DNA of 64,000 nucleotides from Clostridia bacterium (GTDB taxonomy: Bacteria > Bacillota > Clostridia > Oscillospirales > Acutalibacteraceae), in the NCBI GenBank assembly GCA_017613735.1, contig JAGADF010000009.1, positions 124,001 to 188,000 on the forward strand, written 5' to 3'. A model generated the notes under the pieces. The model was not told the origin of the DNA. It saw only the letters and a list, made by a program, of their open reading frames with translations, and searched no databases. Positions 1 through 7,640 of the stretch are shown piece by piece (positions within the stretch are counted from its first letter, which is position 1; each line of letters opens with the position of its first letter). A program made the position numbers and the translations under genes.

Positions 1-461
1 AGACCGAGCGTTCTGTCGCAGTCGTCGCCGAGAACGAAAATGCCGTCCTCAATGGCATAGGGGAAATCGTGAACGGTAAGGCCGAGCTCGCCTAAAGAAC
101 ACAGCATTCCGTTTGATTCGACGCCGCGAAGCTTGCCCCTTGTTATTTTATGACCGCCGTAAACGGTCGAATTGTGCATGGCAACGGGTACGACGTCTCC
201 CTCTTTAAGGTTCTGCGCGCCGGTAACTATCTGAATGTTTTCGTTTTCGCCTACGTCGACCTGACAAATCCACAGGTGGTCTGAATCGGGGTGCTTTTCG
301 AGAGAAATAATCTTTCCGACGATAACATTTTCAATGCCCGCGCCCTCGTATTCGAAGGACTCGACTTTGGAACCCGTCATTGTAATCGCTTCGGCAAATT
401 CCTTAGGCGAAATATCGCCCAAATCGACATAATCCGAAAGCCATCTGTTAGATAAATCCAT
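1..461 (-). CDS. pheT: Phenylalanine-tRNA ligase beta subunit, N-terminal part (cut by window edge)
   Basis: The first 153 codons of PheT are present; the rest lies beyond base 1. PheT pairs with PheS in the alpha2beta2 enzyme that charges tRNA-Phe in the cytoplasm. The visible part begins MDLSNRWLSDYVDLGDIS and runs into the tRNA-binding OB-fold domain found at the start of bacterial PheT (KHPDSDHLWICQVDVG and ITRGKLRGVESNGMLC segments). The ATG at 461-459 follows a strong GGAGGTG ribosome binding site. The start lies 13 nt after the pheS stop, so the two genes form one operon under the upstream T-box. The identification is firm; only the C-terminal domains cannot be checked. Confidence 0.95.
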   Translation of the reverse strand, partial: MDLSNRWLSDYVDLGDISPKEFAEAITMTGSKVESFEYEGAGIENVIVGKIISLEKHPDSDHLWICQVDVGENENIQIVTGAQNLKEGDVVPVAMHNSTVYGGHKITRGKLRGVESNGMLCSLGELGLTVHDFPYAIEDGIFVLGDDCDRTLG

Positions 462-474
462 TTAAAGCACCTCC

Positions 475-1494
475 TTAAAACTGACCTAAGAAACGCATAT
501 CGTTTTCGTAAAGCAAACGCATATCGTCAATATTGAAACGGAACATTGTAAGTCTTTCAAGACCGACGCCGAAAGCGTAACCCGAATACTTTTCGGGGTC
601 TATGCCGCCGTTTTTGAGAACCTTCGGGTGAACCATGCCGCCGCCGAGTATCTCAACCCAGCCTTCGCCCTTGCACATAGGACAGCCTTTGCCGCCGCAT
701 TTGAAGCAGGTAACGTCCATTTCGCAGCTCGGCTCCGTAAACGGGAAGTGATGGGGGCGAAGTCTTATCTGAGTCTGCTCGCCGTAAAGACGTTTTGCAA
801 ACTGCATAAGATTACCCTTAAGGTCGCCCATTGTTATACCCTCGTCAACAACAAGTCCCTCAATCTGATGGAAGAACGGGGAGTGAGTCGCGTCAACCGC
901 GTCCGAACGGTAAACTCTGCCGGGAGCGATAATGCGAATAGGCGGCTGCTGCTTTTCCATAACCCTTATCTGTACTGGTGACGTCTGCGTGCGCAGCAGC
1001 ATCTTTTCCGTTATATAAAATGTGTCCTGAGTATCTCTTGCGGGATGGTCGGGCGGAAGATTAAGCGCCTCGAAATTATAGTAATCCCATTCGACCTCGG
1101 GACCGGTGGCAATCTGAAAGCCCATTCCGATAAAAATGTCCTTAACCTCGTCAAGAACAATTGAGAGCGGATGCTTATGACCAAGCGGATGCTTTTCGCC
1201 CGGAAGAGTGACGTCAATTGTCTCGTTCGCGAGTCTGAGCTCGCTTTCCTTGGCTTTTAATTCAGCCTGTCTTTCGGCTATTCTGCCTTCAATAAATGCT
1301 CTGACCTCATTGGCTTTCTGGCCCATAATCGGTCTTTCCTCGGGTGAAAGAGAGCCCATCTGTTTTAAAATGGCAGTCAGTTCACCTTTTTTGCCGAGAA
1401 TCTGAACTCTCAGGTCCTCAAGTTCCTGTCTTGAAGTTGTTTCAAGCAATTGTTTTTCCGCAAGCGCGCGAATTGCTTCAAGCTTTTCCTTCAA
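475..1494 (-). CDS. pheS: Phenylalanine-tRNA ligase alpha subunit
   Basis: PheS is the catalytic subunit of phenylalanyl-tRNA synthetase. At 339 aa it has the usual length. It shows an N-terminal coiled-coil arm, the class II motif 2 region ([24 protein letters not shown]), the [10 protein letters not shown] segment and a C-terminal motif 3 [10 protein letters not shown] longer open frame extends to 1608, but that extension is the translated T-box and terminator (it reads [12 protein letters not shown]). I chose the TTG at 1494-1492 because AAAGGA lies 9 nt upstream and the protein then begins [14 protein letters not shown] as in the family. It is cotranscribed with pheT and regulated by phenylalanyl-tRNA charging. 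Confidence 0.95.
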   Translation of the reverse strand: MKEKLEAIRALAEKQLLETTSRQELEDLRVQILGKKGELTAILKQMGSLSPEERPIMGQKANEVRAFIEGRIAERQAELKAKESELRLANETIDVTLPGEKHPLGHKHPLSIVLDEVKDIFIGMGFQIATGPEVEWDYYNFEALNLPPDHPARDTQDTFYITEKMLLRTQTSPVQIRVMEKQQPPIRIIAPGRVYRSDAVDATHSPFFHQIEGLVVDEGITMGDLKGNLMQFAKRLYGEQTQIRLRPHHFPFTEPSCEMDVTCFKCGGKGCPMCKGEGWVEILGGGMVHPKVLKNGGIDPEKYSGYAFGVGLERLTMFRFNIDDMRLLYENDMRFLGQF

Positions 1495-1531
1495 AAAAAT
1501 CAATCCTTTCAAAGAATAGTATTCAAGGACG

Positions 1532-1560
1532 AAAAAAGACTCCGTCCCGAAAGGGACGAA
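1532..1560 (-). terminator. T-box-controlled intrinsic terminator
   Basis: On the minus strand TTCGTCCC and GGGACGGA pair around a TTTC loop and are followed by a run of Ts. It lies immediately after the T-box core and before the pheS ribosome binding site, as expected for the terminator alternative of a T-box leader. Confidence 0.88.
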
Positions 1561-1779
1561 GCCGTAAACTCCGCGGTACCACCCTGATTTTTGCATTTGA
1601 GCAAACACTCTTATTCCTTTAACGGGGAAGTCCGTCGCCGCCTACTCGTTACCTTTAAGCGCCGCCGCTCGGAAGTGAACTTCGTTTTTTCATTATGCTG
1701 ACCGTTCTTTCAGCCGATGAAACGGTCTCTCTGAAGCAACCGAAAAAATTACTCTCTTCGTCAAAGCGTTTATTTTTAC
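1532..1779 (-). promoter_or_regulatory. T-box leader (tRNA-Phe-sensing) of pheST
   Basis: The minus strand carries the T-box core GGTGGTACCGCGG (about 1585-1571), which pairs with the acceptor end of uncharged tRNA. Further upstream are the Stem I elements GACGAAGAGAGTA (near 1760-1748) and CAGAGAGACCG. A TTC triplet, matching a Phe specifier, occurs in AACGAAGTTCACTTCC (near 1685-1670). The core is followed directly by an intrinsic terminator. The family mechanism is that uncharged tRNA-Phe stabilises the antiterminator and permits pheST transcription. The exact specifier triplet is inferred from the downstream genes and this local match. Confidence 0.93.
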
Positions 1780-1785
1780 TCGGTT

Positions 1786-1814
1786 ATTCTATCACAACCG
1801 GTTATAAAAATCAA
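1786..1814 (-). promoter_or_regulatory. Sigma-A promoter for pheST
   Basis: Reading the minus strand, TTGATT (1814-1809) and TAGAAT (1791-1786) are separated by 17 nt. The site lies just upstream of the first Stem I bases of the T-box leader. Confidence 0.75.
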
Positions 1815-1828
1815 GCAATATTTAAGTA

Positions 1829-2584
1829 TTAATTACAAACAACTGCATAATTGTTATTCGCAATATAAATCGCAAGTCCGAAAAGCATCTGCGCTATAAA
1901 ATAAGTGCCGAGATTTACTATTCTCATAGGGTAGGTTTCGAACTTTTCCTTGTCGAAAAATCTGAATACAATTGTCGTGTCCGAAATTACAAAGAAGAGG
2001 GGAGCGACGACCATAACGATTTTAAAAAGAAGCCCGCCCGTTGTATTTGTTACGGCTATATTGACCGAAAGCGCGAACATTGAAGTAATCGCAATAGCGT
2101 AAATGAGAATCGGAATAGCAAATTTCCCCATACTGAGTTTCGAGAGAGTGAAAGCAATAAAGGCAATAACGACTATTCCGCCTACAATTCCGAAATAAAG
2201 CGCGGGAATAAATGAATCCGTAATCGAAAGCTCTTTAACAAACGCGACTATGTAAAGCAGGTGACCTATGAAGAAAAGCACTCCGCCGCAGACAACGGCA
2301 ATTGTGTTGTTCTTTTTCTTGTTTTCGCCTTCCTTTATAAACGGCTCAAGAGCTATGACTATATCGCCCAGACAGCCGAATACAAGACCTAAAAGCACCC
2401 ATTTCGCGAAAATGCCGTTGTTGTAAACAAAATAGCCTATAAGTCCGTTGACGACAAACAAGCCCGAAGCAAACATCTTAAAGCAGTAGCTTTTTTTAGT
2501 TACCTTAGGCAATCCGTATTTGATATAAAGAGTCGCAAAAACCATATCCAGCGCGAAAAGAACGCCGAAGACAGCCCACACCAT
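1829..2584 (-). CDS. YhhN/TMEM86-family membrane protein (lysoplasmalogenase-like)
   Basis: This 251-aa integral membrane protein has about eight hydrophobic helices and no signal peptide. It shows the spacing of the YhhN/TMEM86 family: an early KMFASGLFVVNGLIGY helix, LVFGCLGDIVIALEP carrying the conserved Gly-Asp, and FFIGHLLYIVAF with the conserved Gly-His. In animals the family hydrolyses the vinyl ether bond of lysoplasmalogen; in bacteria its role is not settled. Some Clostridia make plasmalogens, so lipid turnover is plausible but inferred. The ATG follows GGAGGGG. It has its own promoter and lies upstream of the T-box promoter without sharing a unit with pheST. Confidence 0.7.
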   Translation of the reverse strand: MVWAVFGVLFALDMVFATLYIKYGLPKVTKKSYCFKMFASGLFVVNGLIGYFVYNNGIFAKWVLLGLVFGCLGDIVIALEPFIKEGENKKKNNTIAVVCGGVLFFIGHLLYIVAFVKELSITDSFIPALYFGIVGGIVVIAFIAFTLSKLSMGKFAIPILIYAIAITSMFALSVNIAVTNTTGGLLFKIVMVVAPLFFVISDTTIVFRFFDKEKFETYPMRIVNLGTYFIAQMLFGLAIYIANNNYAVVCN

Positions 2585-2621
2585 AAAACCCCTCCAAAGC
2601 TTTAACTTTTCTCCTTTGATA

Positions 2622-2651
2622 ATTTTAGCACAAAAATCATTATTTCTTCAA
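2622..2651 (-). promoter_or_regulatory. Putative sigma-A promoter for the YhhN-family gene
   Basis: On the minus strand TTGAAG (2651-2646) and TAAAAT (2627-2622) are 18 nt apart, about 40 nt before the start codon. The -35 match is moderate. Confidence 0.5.
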
Positions 2652-2707
2652 TTAGTAATTCGCATAAAAATACAGGGTAAAATATAAATAACTTTACCAT
2701 AAAAATG

Positions 2708-2736
2708 GTGACAATTATGTTAAATTATGTTATAAT
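2708..2736 (+). promoter_or_regulatory. Sigma-A promoter for the phoH operon
   Basis: GTGACA (2708-2713) and a perfect TATAAT (2731-2736) are separated by 17 nt. It diverges from the minus-strand promoter at 2622-2651 and lies 33 nt before the phoH start. Confidence 0.75.
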
Positions 2737-2769
2737 CATATTAATTATAAGGATTTGGGGGCACTTAAT

Positions 2770-3729
2770 GTGTTTGAACAAATAATAAATGTTGACCGTA
2801 TGGAACAGGCGGTTTCGCTTTTCGGCTCCTTTGACGAGAATATACGTCTTATCGAAAAGGAGTTTTCCGTAAACGTCATTTCACGCGGCTCCGAAATAAA
2901 AATCACGGGCGAAGCGGAAAATGTCGCAAAGGCGTCGAGAGCCATAAACGGTCTTCTGACTCTTGTAAACAAAGGCGAAATCCTTTCGGACCAGAACGTT
3001 AGATACGTTCTCTCGCTCGTAAATGACGGTAATGACGATAAGCTTACCACAATGGTCGGCGACTGTATCTGCATTACCTCAAAGGGACGTCCCGTCAAGG
3101 CAAAAACCCTCGGTCAGAAAAAATATATCGAGGCTATGAAAGAAAATACCATAACCCTTGCCGCCGGTCCCGCGGGTACGGGTAAAACCTACCTTGCGGT
3201 CGCTATGGCCGTTACGGCTTTCAGAGCCAAGGAGGTCAACCGAATCGTCCTGACAAGACCTGCCGTTGAAGCGGGCGAAAAGCTGGGCTTTCTTCCGGGT
3301 GATTTACAGCAGAAGGTTGACCCGTACTTAAGACCCCTCTATGACGCGCTCTTTGATATGCTCGGAGCGGAGAGCTTTCAGAAATATCAGGAGAGAGGCA
3401 GCATTGAGGTCGCGCCTCTTGCCTATATGCGAGGCAGAACGCTTGACGACAGCTTTATAATCCTTGACGAGGCGCAGAATACCACGGGCGAACAGATGAA
3501 AATGTTCCTTACAAGGCTCGGTTTTAACTCAAAAATGGTTGTTACCGGCGACGTTACCCAGATTGACTTGCCCACGGGAAAGAAAAGCGGACTTGTAGAG
3601 GCTATGAAGGTGCTAAAAAACATTGAAGGCATAGGCATAGCGACGTTTAACGAAAAAGACGTTGTAAGACATAAAATAGTTCAGGATATTGTAAAGGCTT
3701 ATGAAAAGAAGGAGAGTGGAAAAAGATGA
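2770..3729 (+). CDS. phoH: PhoH family ATPase
   Basis: PhoH-type ATPase of 319 aa. An N-terminal KH-like region (about 20-70) precedes the PhoH domain with Walker A GPAGTGKT (133-140) and Walker B FIILDEAQNTT. PhoH proteins are predicted RNA-associated ATPases or helicases, and in bacteria phoH commonly sits beside ybeY, as here. I chose GTG at 2770 (MFEQIINVDRMEQ), 8 nt after a GGGGG run. The in-frame TTG at 2755 sits almost on top of the AAGGA and is less likely. The stop overlaps the ybeY ATG by 4 nt, indicating translational coupling. Confidence 0.92.
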   Translation: MFEQIINVDRMEQAVSLFGSFDENIRLIEKEFSVNVISRGSEIKITGEAENVAKASRAINGLLTLVNKGEILSDQNVRYVLSLVNDGNDDKLTTMVGDCICITSKGRPVKAKTLGQKKYIEAMKENTITLAAGPAGTGKTYLAVAMAVTAFRAKEVNRIVLTRPAVEAGEKLGFLPGDLQQKVDPYLRPLYDALFDMLGAESFQKYQERGSIEVAPLAYMRGRTLDDSFIILDEAQNTTGEQMKMFLTRLGFNSKMVVTGDVTQIDLPTGKKSGLVEAMKVLKNIEGIGIATFNEKDVVRHKIVQDIVKAYEKKESGKR

Positions 3730-4235
3730 CCGAAAACAGAGTAAAGGTTAATATTCTCAATCAGCAGAATAAGGTCAAGGTGCCGACGGGGGTCAGAATG
3801 CTCATCCGCCGTTGCTGTCACGCAGTGCTTGAGCTTGAAAAATTTGAAGGCTCTGCCGAGGTCAGCGTCTCTTTTGTCGATAATGAGCAGATTCATGAGT
3901 TGAATAAAGAGTACCGCGATATCGACAAGCCGACGGACGTTCTTTCTTTTCCTCTCGGAGAAAACGGAAAATACGATAAAAACCCCGACACCGACGCCTA
4001 TATGCTCGGCGATATAGTTATTTCCGTTGAAAAAGCCATTGAGCAGGCGGAGGAGTACGGACACACGCTCCAGCGTGAAATCGGCTATCTTACCGTTCAC
4101 TCAATGCTTCATTTAATGGGCTATGACCACGTTGACGGCGGCGTTGAAGCCGTAAGAATGCGTGAAAAAGAGGAAAACGTACTTACAAATCTCGGTTTGA
4201 AGAGAAACGGGAGCTACTATTTTGACGAAGAATAA
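3726..4235 (+). CDS. ybeY: Endoribonuclease YbeY (rRNA maturation)
   Basis: YbeY is a metal-dependent single-strand endoribonuclease involved in 16S rRNA 3'-end maturation and ribosome quality control. The 169-aa product carries the family zinc motif HxxxHxxxxxH as H125, H129 and H135 (HSMLHLMGYDH). It also has the conserved TDVLSFPL strand and the LGDIVIS segment. It overlaps phoH by 4 nt and is overlapped at its 3' end by dgkA. The phoH-ybeY-dgkA-era order is strongly conserved in Firmicutes, which supports the call. Confidence 0.96.
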   Translation: MTENRVKVNILNQQNKVKVPTGVRMLIRRCCHAVLELEKFEGSAEVSVSFVDNEQIHELNKEYRDIDKPTDVLSFPLGENGKYDKNPDTDAYMLGDIVISVEKAIEQAEEYGHTLQREIGYLTVHSMLHLMGYDHVDGGVEAVRMREKEENVLTNLGLKRNGSYYFDEE

Positions 4236-4722
4236 AAACGGTTACAAAAAGCTCTTTATGAGCTTTGTATATGCTTTTAAAGGCATAGGAAGAACAATTA
4301 AAAATGAACAGAATATGAGGGTGCATCTTGTCTGTATGGCTTATATGTACTCTTACCTTTTCCTGTTTGATTTCTTTAAAATAACGAAAGTTGAACTTGC
4401 AATAGTCCTTATCGCAAACGCTCTTGTAATTGCGGCTGAAATAATTAATACCGCGATTGAAACCGCGGTTGACGTCGCCATAGACGAGAGAAACGAAAAA
4501 GCAATGGTCGCAAAAGACGCGGCTGCGGGCGCGGTGCTTGTATTTGCAATTTTTGCCGTGCTTGTCGGCATTGTTATCTTCTGGCAGCCCGATGCGTTTA
4601 AGCAGCTATTCAATTATTACATTGAAAAGCCGATAAGAATAGGCGAGTTCATTTTGAGCGTTGTGGTATTTTCATTATTTATTTTTAAAGGCCTACCGCC
4701 TTATAAAAAGGATAAATCATGA
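4222..4722 (+). CDS. dgkA: Diacylglycerol/undecaprenol kinase (DgkA family)
   Basis: Small membrane kinase that phosphorylates undecaprenol (Gram-positive members) or diacylglycerol, recycling the lipid carrier for cell-wall synthesis. It has the family signature AAEIINTAIETAVD followed by KDAAAGAVL and three membrane helices. At 166 aa it is longer than the usual 120-130 aa because of a C-terminal extension with a fourth hydrophobic helix (EFILSVVVFSLFIF). The start is TTG at 4222, 9 nt after GGGAG and inside the last 14 nt of ybeY. Its stop overlaps the next ATG by 4 nt. Confidence 0.88.
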   Translation: MTKNKNGYKKLFMSFVYAFKGIGRTIKNEQNMRVHLVCMAYMYSYLFLFDFFKITKVELAIVLIANALVIAAEIINTAIETAVDVAIDERNEKAMVAKDAAAGAVLVFAIFAVLVGIVIFWQPDAFKQLFNYYIEKPIRIGEFILSVVVFSLFIFKGLPPYKKDKS

Positions 4723-5834
4723 AAAAGATACTGAAAATAATCGGAAAGATTATCCTTGTAATTCTGATTCTTACAGTTGTTTTCACAGCAGTAACATTTA
4801 TTACTCACAAGGTCAAAACAAAAAAAGAGATTGCGTTACTTAAAGAACAGGGTTATTACAATCCCGTTTCTGTCGGCGATTATTCAATAAATGTTTCCGC
4901 TTTCGGCAACAGTGACGGCAAGCATACAATTGTAGGTATTGCAGGTCTTGGCATGGCTGATTTTCCCGTTGCCGCAAGACAGATGACAAAGGAAATTGAA
5001 AAGGATAATCTCGTTGTTTTTGTCGACCGTGCAGGCTACGGCTTCAGCGGTGACACAAATGACGATATGACAAATGAACATATAGTCAGCGACTACCGCA
5101 CCGCTCTTAAAAATGCGGGCTACAATCCGCCTTATTTTTTGATGGTCCATTCAATAGGCGGAGCTTATGCAAATTATTGGTGCTCAAACTACCCTGAAGA
5201 AATTGAGGGTGTTGTATTCGTTGACGGCAGCCAGCTCTCCGAAGATGCTTTTGAAGACGAACCTGAATCAGACGGCAAAGTCGGTATAATTGACAGAATC
5301 GAAGTGTTCCTCGCAAAGCTCGGTTTCGGCAGGTATGTTATAAGGCAGTTCTTTTATCTTTATCCCGACAATTATTCTGATGAAGAGCAGTATCTCGGCG
5401 ACGCTCTGACGCTTATGGAGTATGAAAAAATCGCCGGTTTTTCCGAATCAAATTTACTTTCGCAAAACGCACAGGAAGCGTTCAATACGCTTGTTACGAC
5501 AGATATCCCGAAACTCTATATCTGCGCTTCCTGGGGTGAGCAGACAATTGAAGATGTGCTTGAAAATGATAAATGGATTAACCGCCAGATTGAGAAAAAT
5601 AAGATGAATATGAAACCTCGACCGGAGGTTTACGAGGGCAACGAGGAAACTGTTGATAAAATGCTTGCACAGACGAAAGAGTTAAGAGAAACCGTTATTG
5701 TGCCCTATGCCGAAAAGATGGGTAACTGTGAAGTTGTCTGTCTTGCAGGCGACCATATGATTTATGAACAAAGGCCCGAAGAATGCGGCAAAATTATTAT
5801 TAATTTTATAGAAAAACTAGATAAAGCAGAATAA
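4719..5834 (+). CDS. Membrane-anchored alpha/beta hydrolase
   Basis: 371 aa. An N-terminal signal anchor (about 5-29) precedes an extracytoplasmic alpha/beta-hydrolase fold. The nucleophile elbow reads VHSIGG, giving Ser145 as the likely nucleophile; the oxyanion region is GIAGLGMADF, a conserved VVFVDRAGYGFSGD lies at 99-112, and the likely catalytic histidine is H346 in AGDHMIYEQRP. The substrate is unknown; lipase, esterase or peptidase activity would all fit. It overlaps dgkA by 4 nt and is followed by era 10 nt later, so it is transcribed with them although it is not normally part of this cluster. Its codon choice looks less biased toward GC-rich third positions than its neighbours, suggesting later insertion (inference). 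Confidence 0.8.
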   Translation: MKKILKIIGKIILVILILTVVFTAVTFITHKVKTKKEIALLKEQGYYNPVSVGDYSINVSAFGNSDGKHTIVGIAGLGMADFPVAARQMTKEIEKDNLVVFVDRAGYGFSGDTNDDMTNEHIVSDYRTALKNAGYNPPYFLMVHSIGGAYANYWCSNYPEEIEGVVFVDGSQLSEDAFEDEPESDGKVGIIDRIEVFLAKLGFGRYVIRQFFYLYPDNYSDEEQYLGDALTLMEYEKIAGFSESNLLSQNAQEAFNTLVTTDIPKLYICASWGEQTIEDVLENDKWINRQIEKNKMNMKPRPEVYEGNEETVDKMLAQTKELRETVIVPYAEKMGNCEVVCLAGDHMIYEQRPEECGKIIINFIEKLDKAE

Positions 5835-5844
5835 AGGAAGAAAT

Positions 5845-6744
5845 ATGTCAACTCAAACAAAAAGCTCATTCATTTCAATAGTCGGTCGGCCTAATGTCGG
5901 CAAAAGCACCATACTCAATTATTTGCTGGGCGTAAAAATAGCTGCTGTTTCCTCTAAGCCGCAGACTACGAGAACAAGAATAATGGGCGTCCTGACCGAA
6001 GGCGAAACGCAGCTTGTTTTTACCGATACGCCCGGCTTTCATAAGCCTAAAAACAAGCTCGGTGAAAAAATGATAACCGCAGTCGGCGAGTCGCTTACGG
6101 GTATGGACGCGATACTTTTCGTAATTGAGCCTACAGTTGAATTAAGGGAAAACGAGCTTGAACTCATAAAACGGTTTAAATTCGCGAAAACGCCCATAAT
6201 ACTTGCGATTAACAAGATTGATACGGTTAAGGAAAAAAGTGAAATCGCGCTTGTTATTGCAAAAATGATTTCTCTTTATGATTTTACTGCAGTTGTTCCA
6301 GTTTGCGCCGCAGACGGCAGAGGAATGGACGAGCTTCTTGACGAGCTTAAAAAGACTGCCGCGCCGAGTATTCACTTTTTCCCCGACGATACTCTTACCG
6401 ACCAGCCTGAAAAGGTGCTTGCGGCTGAAATGATAAGGGAAAAATCGCTTCGGCTTCTTGATAAGGAAATACCTCACGGCATAGCGGTCGGCATTGAAAG
6501 AATGCGTATGCGTGACGACGGCAGCGAAATTATGGATGTCGACGCGACAATTTACTGCGAACGCGAAAGCCATAAGGGCATTATTATCGGTAAAAAAGGC
6601 TCAATGCTTAAAAAAATATCAACCTTCGCCAGGCAGGATATGGAAGCCTTCTTTGACTGCAAGGTTAATCTTCAGTGCTGGGTTAAGGTTAAAGAGGATT
6701 GGCGTAACCGCGAGGGATTAATTCACAATTTTGGATTAGATTGA
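5845..6744 (+). CDS. era: GTPase Era
   Basis: Era is an essential GTPase that binds the 3' end of 16S rRNA during 30S assembly. The 299-aa protein shows G1 GRPNVGKS (14-21), the switch I region with TTRTRIMG, G3 DTPG (61-64) and G4 NKID (123-126). A C-terminal KH domain (about 205-290) includes GIIIGKKGSMLKKI. The start follows AAGGAAG with good spacing. Together with ybeY upstream and recO downstream this is the standard Firmicutes ribosome-maturation cluster. Confidence 0.97.
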   Translation: MSTQTKSSFISIVGRPNVGKSTILNYLLGVKIAAVSSKPQTTRTRIMGVLTEGETQLVFTDTPGFHKPKNKLGEKMITAVGESLTGMDAILFVIEPTVELRENELELIKRFKFAKTPIILAINKIDTVKEKSEIALVIAKMISLYDFTAVVPVCAADGRGMDELLDELKKTAAPSIHFFPDDTLTDQPEKVLAAEMIREKSLRLLDKEIPHGIAVGIERMRMRDDGSEIMDVDATIYCERESHKGIIIGKKGSMLKKISTFARQDMEAFFDCKVNLQCWVKVKEDWRNREGLIHNFGLD

Positions 6745-6768
6745 CAGGTTTAAATAATTAAAAAATAT

Positions 6769-6795
6769 AAACACTCTTTTTAAAGGAGTGTTTTT
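6769..6795 (+). promoter_or_regulatory. Hairpin containing the yqzL ribosome binding site (possible era terminator)
   Basis: AAACACTC (6769-6776) and GAGTGTTT (6786-6793) form a perfect 8-bp stem around a 9-nt loop, followed by Ts. It resembles a weak terminator for era. Its 3' arm also contains most of the AAAGGAG ribosome binding site (6782-6788) of the next gene, so folding would hide that site. Confidence 0.5.
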
Positions 6796-6990
6796 ATGAA
6801 TACAAACGAATTATGGGAAATATTTGCAAGAACAGGCAGCGTCAGCGACTACCTGAACTACAGGGACGCCGTCAATAAAAGAGTGGAAGAAAATGCGCGT
6901 AAATACGGACGGAATTATTTTAAGGGAACAGAATATCGGCGAGAAGGACAGGCTCGTTACGGTGCTCACACGCCGCCTCGGGCTTATTAA
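6796..6990 (+). CDS. YqzL-like small protein
   Basis: 64-aa protein beginning MNTNELWEIFARTGSVSDYLNYRD. This matches the short YqzL family, whose members read LWxxFxxTGxxxxYLxY and sit directly upstream of recO in Bacillus and Clostridia. Function is unknown. The ATG has a good AAAGGAG ribosome binding site. The frame continues 98 nt into recO, so its C-terminal half (about residue 33 on) is read from recO sequence in another frame. This is longer than the family norm of about 45-50 aa. The N-terminal match and genomic position are convincing, while the C-terminal tail may have no function. Confidence 0.7.
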   Translation: MNTNELWEIFARTGSVSDYLNYRDAVNKRVEENARKYGRNYFKGTEYRREGQARYGAHTPPRAY

Positions 6991-7630
6991 AGCCTTTGTC
7001 CGCGGCGCTAAATCACTTAAAGATAAAAAACAGTCCGCCACGGGACTTTTATGCTATTCCGATTTTTCCGTTTACGAGGGCAAGGACAGTTACATAATTG
7101 ATTCTGCTGAGCCCAAGGAAGTCTTTTTTAATCTCAGGAGCGATATTATAAAGCTCTCGCTCGCCCAGTATTTTTGCGAAATAAGCTGTGAGCTTTCCCC
7201 TGACGGCGAAGATGCGGAAGATATGCTTCGCCTGCTTCTCAACTGTCTTTATATGCTCGCGAACGATAAGAAAAATCCCGAACAGCTAAAGGCGATTTTT
7301 GAACTGCGTTCTGTCTGCCTTGCGGGTTATATGCCTAATCTTGTCGCCTGCGATTTCTGCGGCGAGTTTGAGACAAAGAAAATGTATTTCGACATTGAAA
7401 AAGGGCTTCTTTACTGTGAAAACTGCGTTGAATATGCAACTCCGTTTGAGCTTGACCTTGCTATTGTAAGGGCGTTAAGGCATATTGTTTTCGCTCCGCT
7501 TGAACAGCTTTTCAATTTTACTCTCTCGGATGAAAATTACGAAGAGTTGTCCTTTGTAACCGAACGCTATCTCATTTCACATACCGAAAGAAATTACAAG
7601 ACGCTTGAGTTTTATAAGGGCGTCAAATAG
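6893..7630 (+). CDS. recO: DNA repair protein RecO
   Basis: RecO works with RecF and RecR to load RecA onto SSB-coated single-stranded DNA. The 245-aa product begins MRVNTDGIILREQNIGEKDRL, the usual OB-fold start of RecO, ending in the LITVLT-like strand. It carries a four-cysteine zinc site (CDFC near 150, CENC near 175) in its helical C-terminal domain. The ATG at 6893 lies inside the upstream YqzL-like frame, with GGAAG just before it, so translation is probably coupled. mutS2 starts 10 nt after the stop. Confidence 0.94.
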   Translation: MRVNTDGIILREQNIGEKDRLVTVLTRRLGLIKAFVRGAKSLKDKKQSATGLLCYSDFSVYEGKDSYIIDSAEPKEVFFNLRSDIIKLSLAQYFCEISCELSPDGEDAEDMLRLLLNCLYMLANDKKNPEQLKAIFELRSVCLAGYMPNLVACDFCGEFETKKMYFDIEKGLLYCENCVEYATPFELDLAIVRALRHIVFAPLEQLFNFTLSDENYEELSFVTERYLISHTERNYKTLEFYKGVK

Positions 7631-7640
7631 GTGAATACAT

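Noticed and set aside
628-981. 117-codon plus-strand frame opposite pheS
   Set aside because: It is antisense to the conserved catalytic domain of pheS with no ribosome binding site or homology that I recognise.
1495-1608. N-terminal extension of pheS by 38 codons
   Set aside because: The extension translates the T-box core and terminator; the TTG at 1494 has a proper ribosome binding site and gives the family N-terminus.
6796-7630. Frameshifted single gene covering yqzL and recO
   Set aside because: RecO has a complete, typical N-terminus at 6893 and the upstream frame independently matches the YqzL family with its own ribosome binding site.
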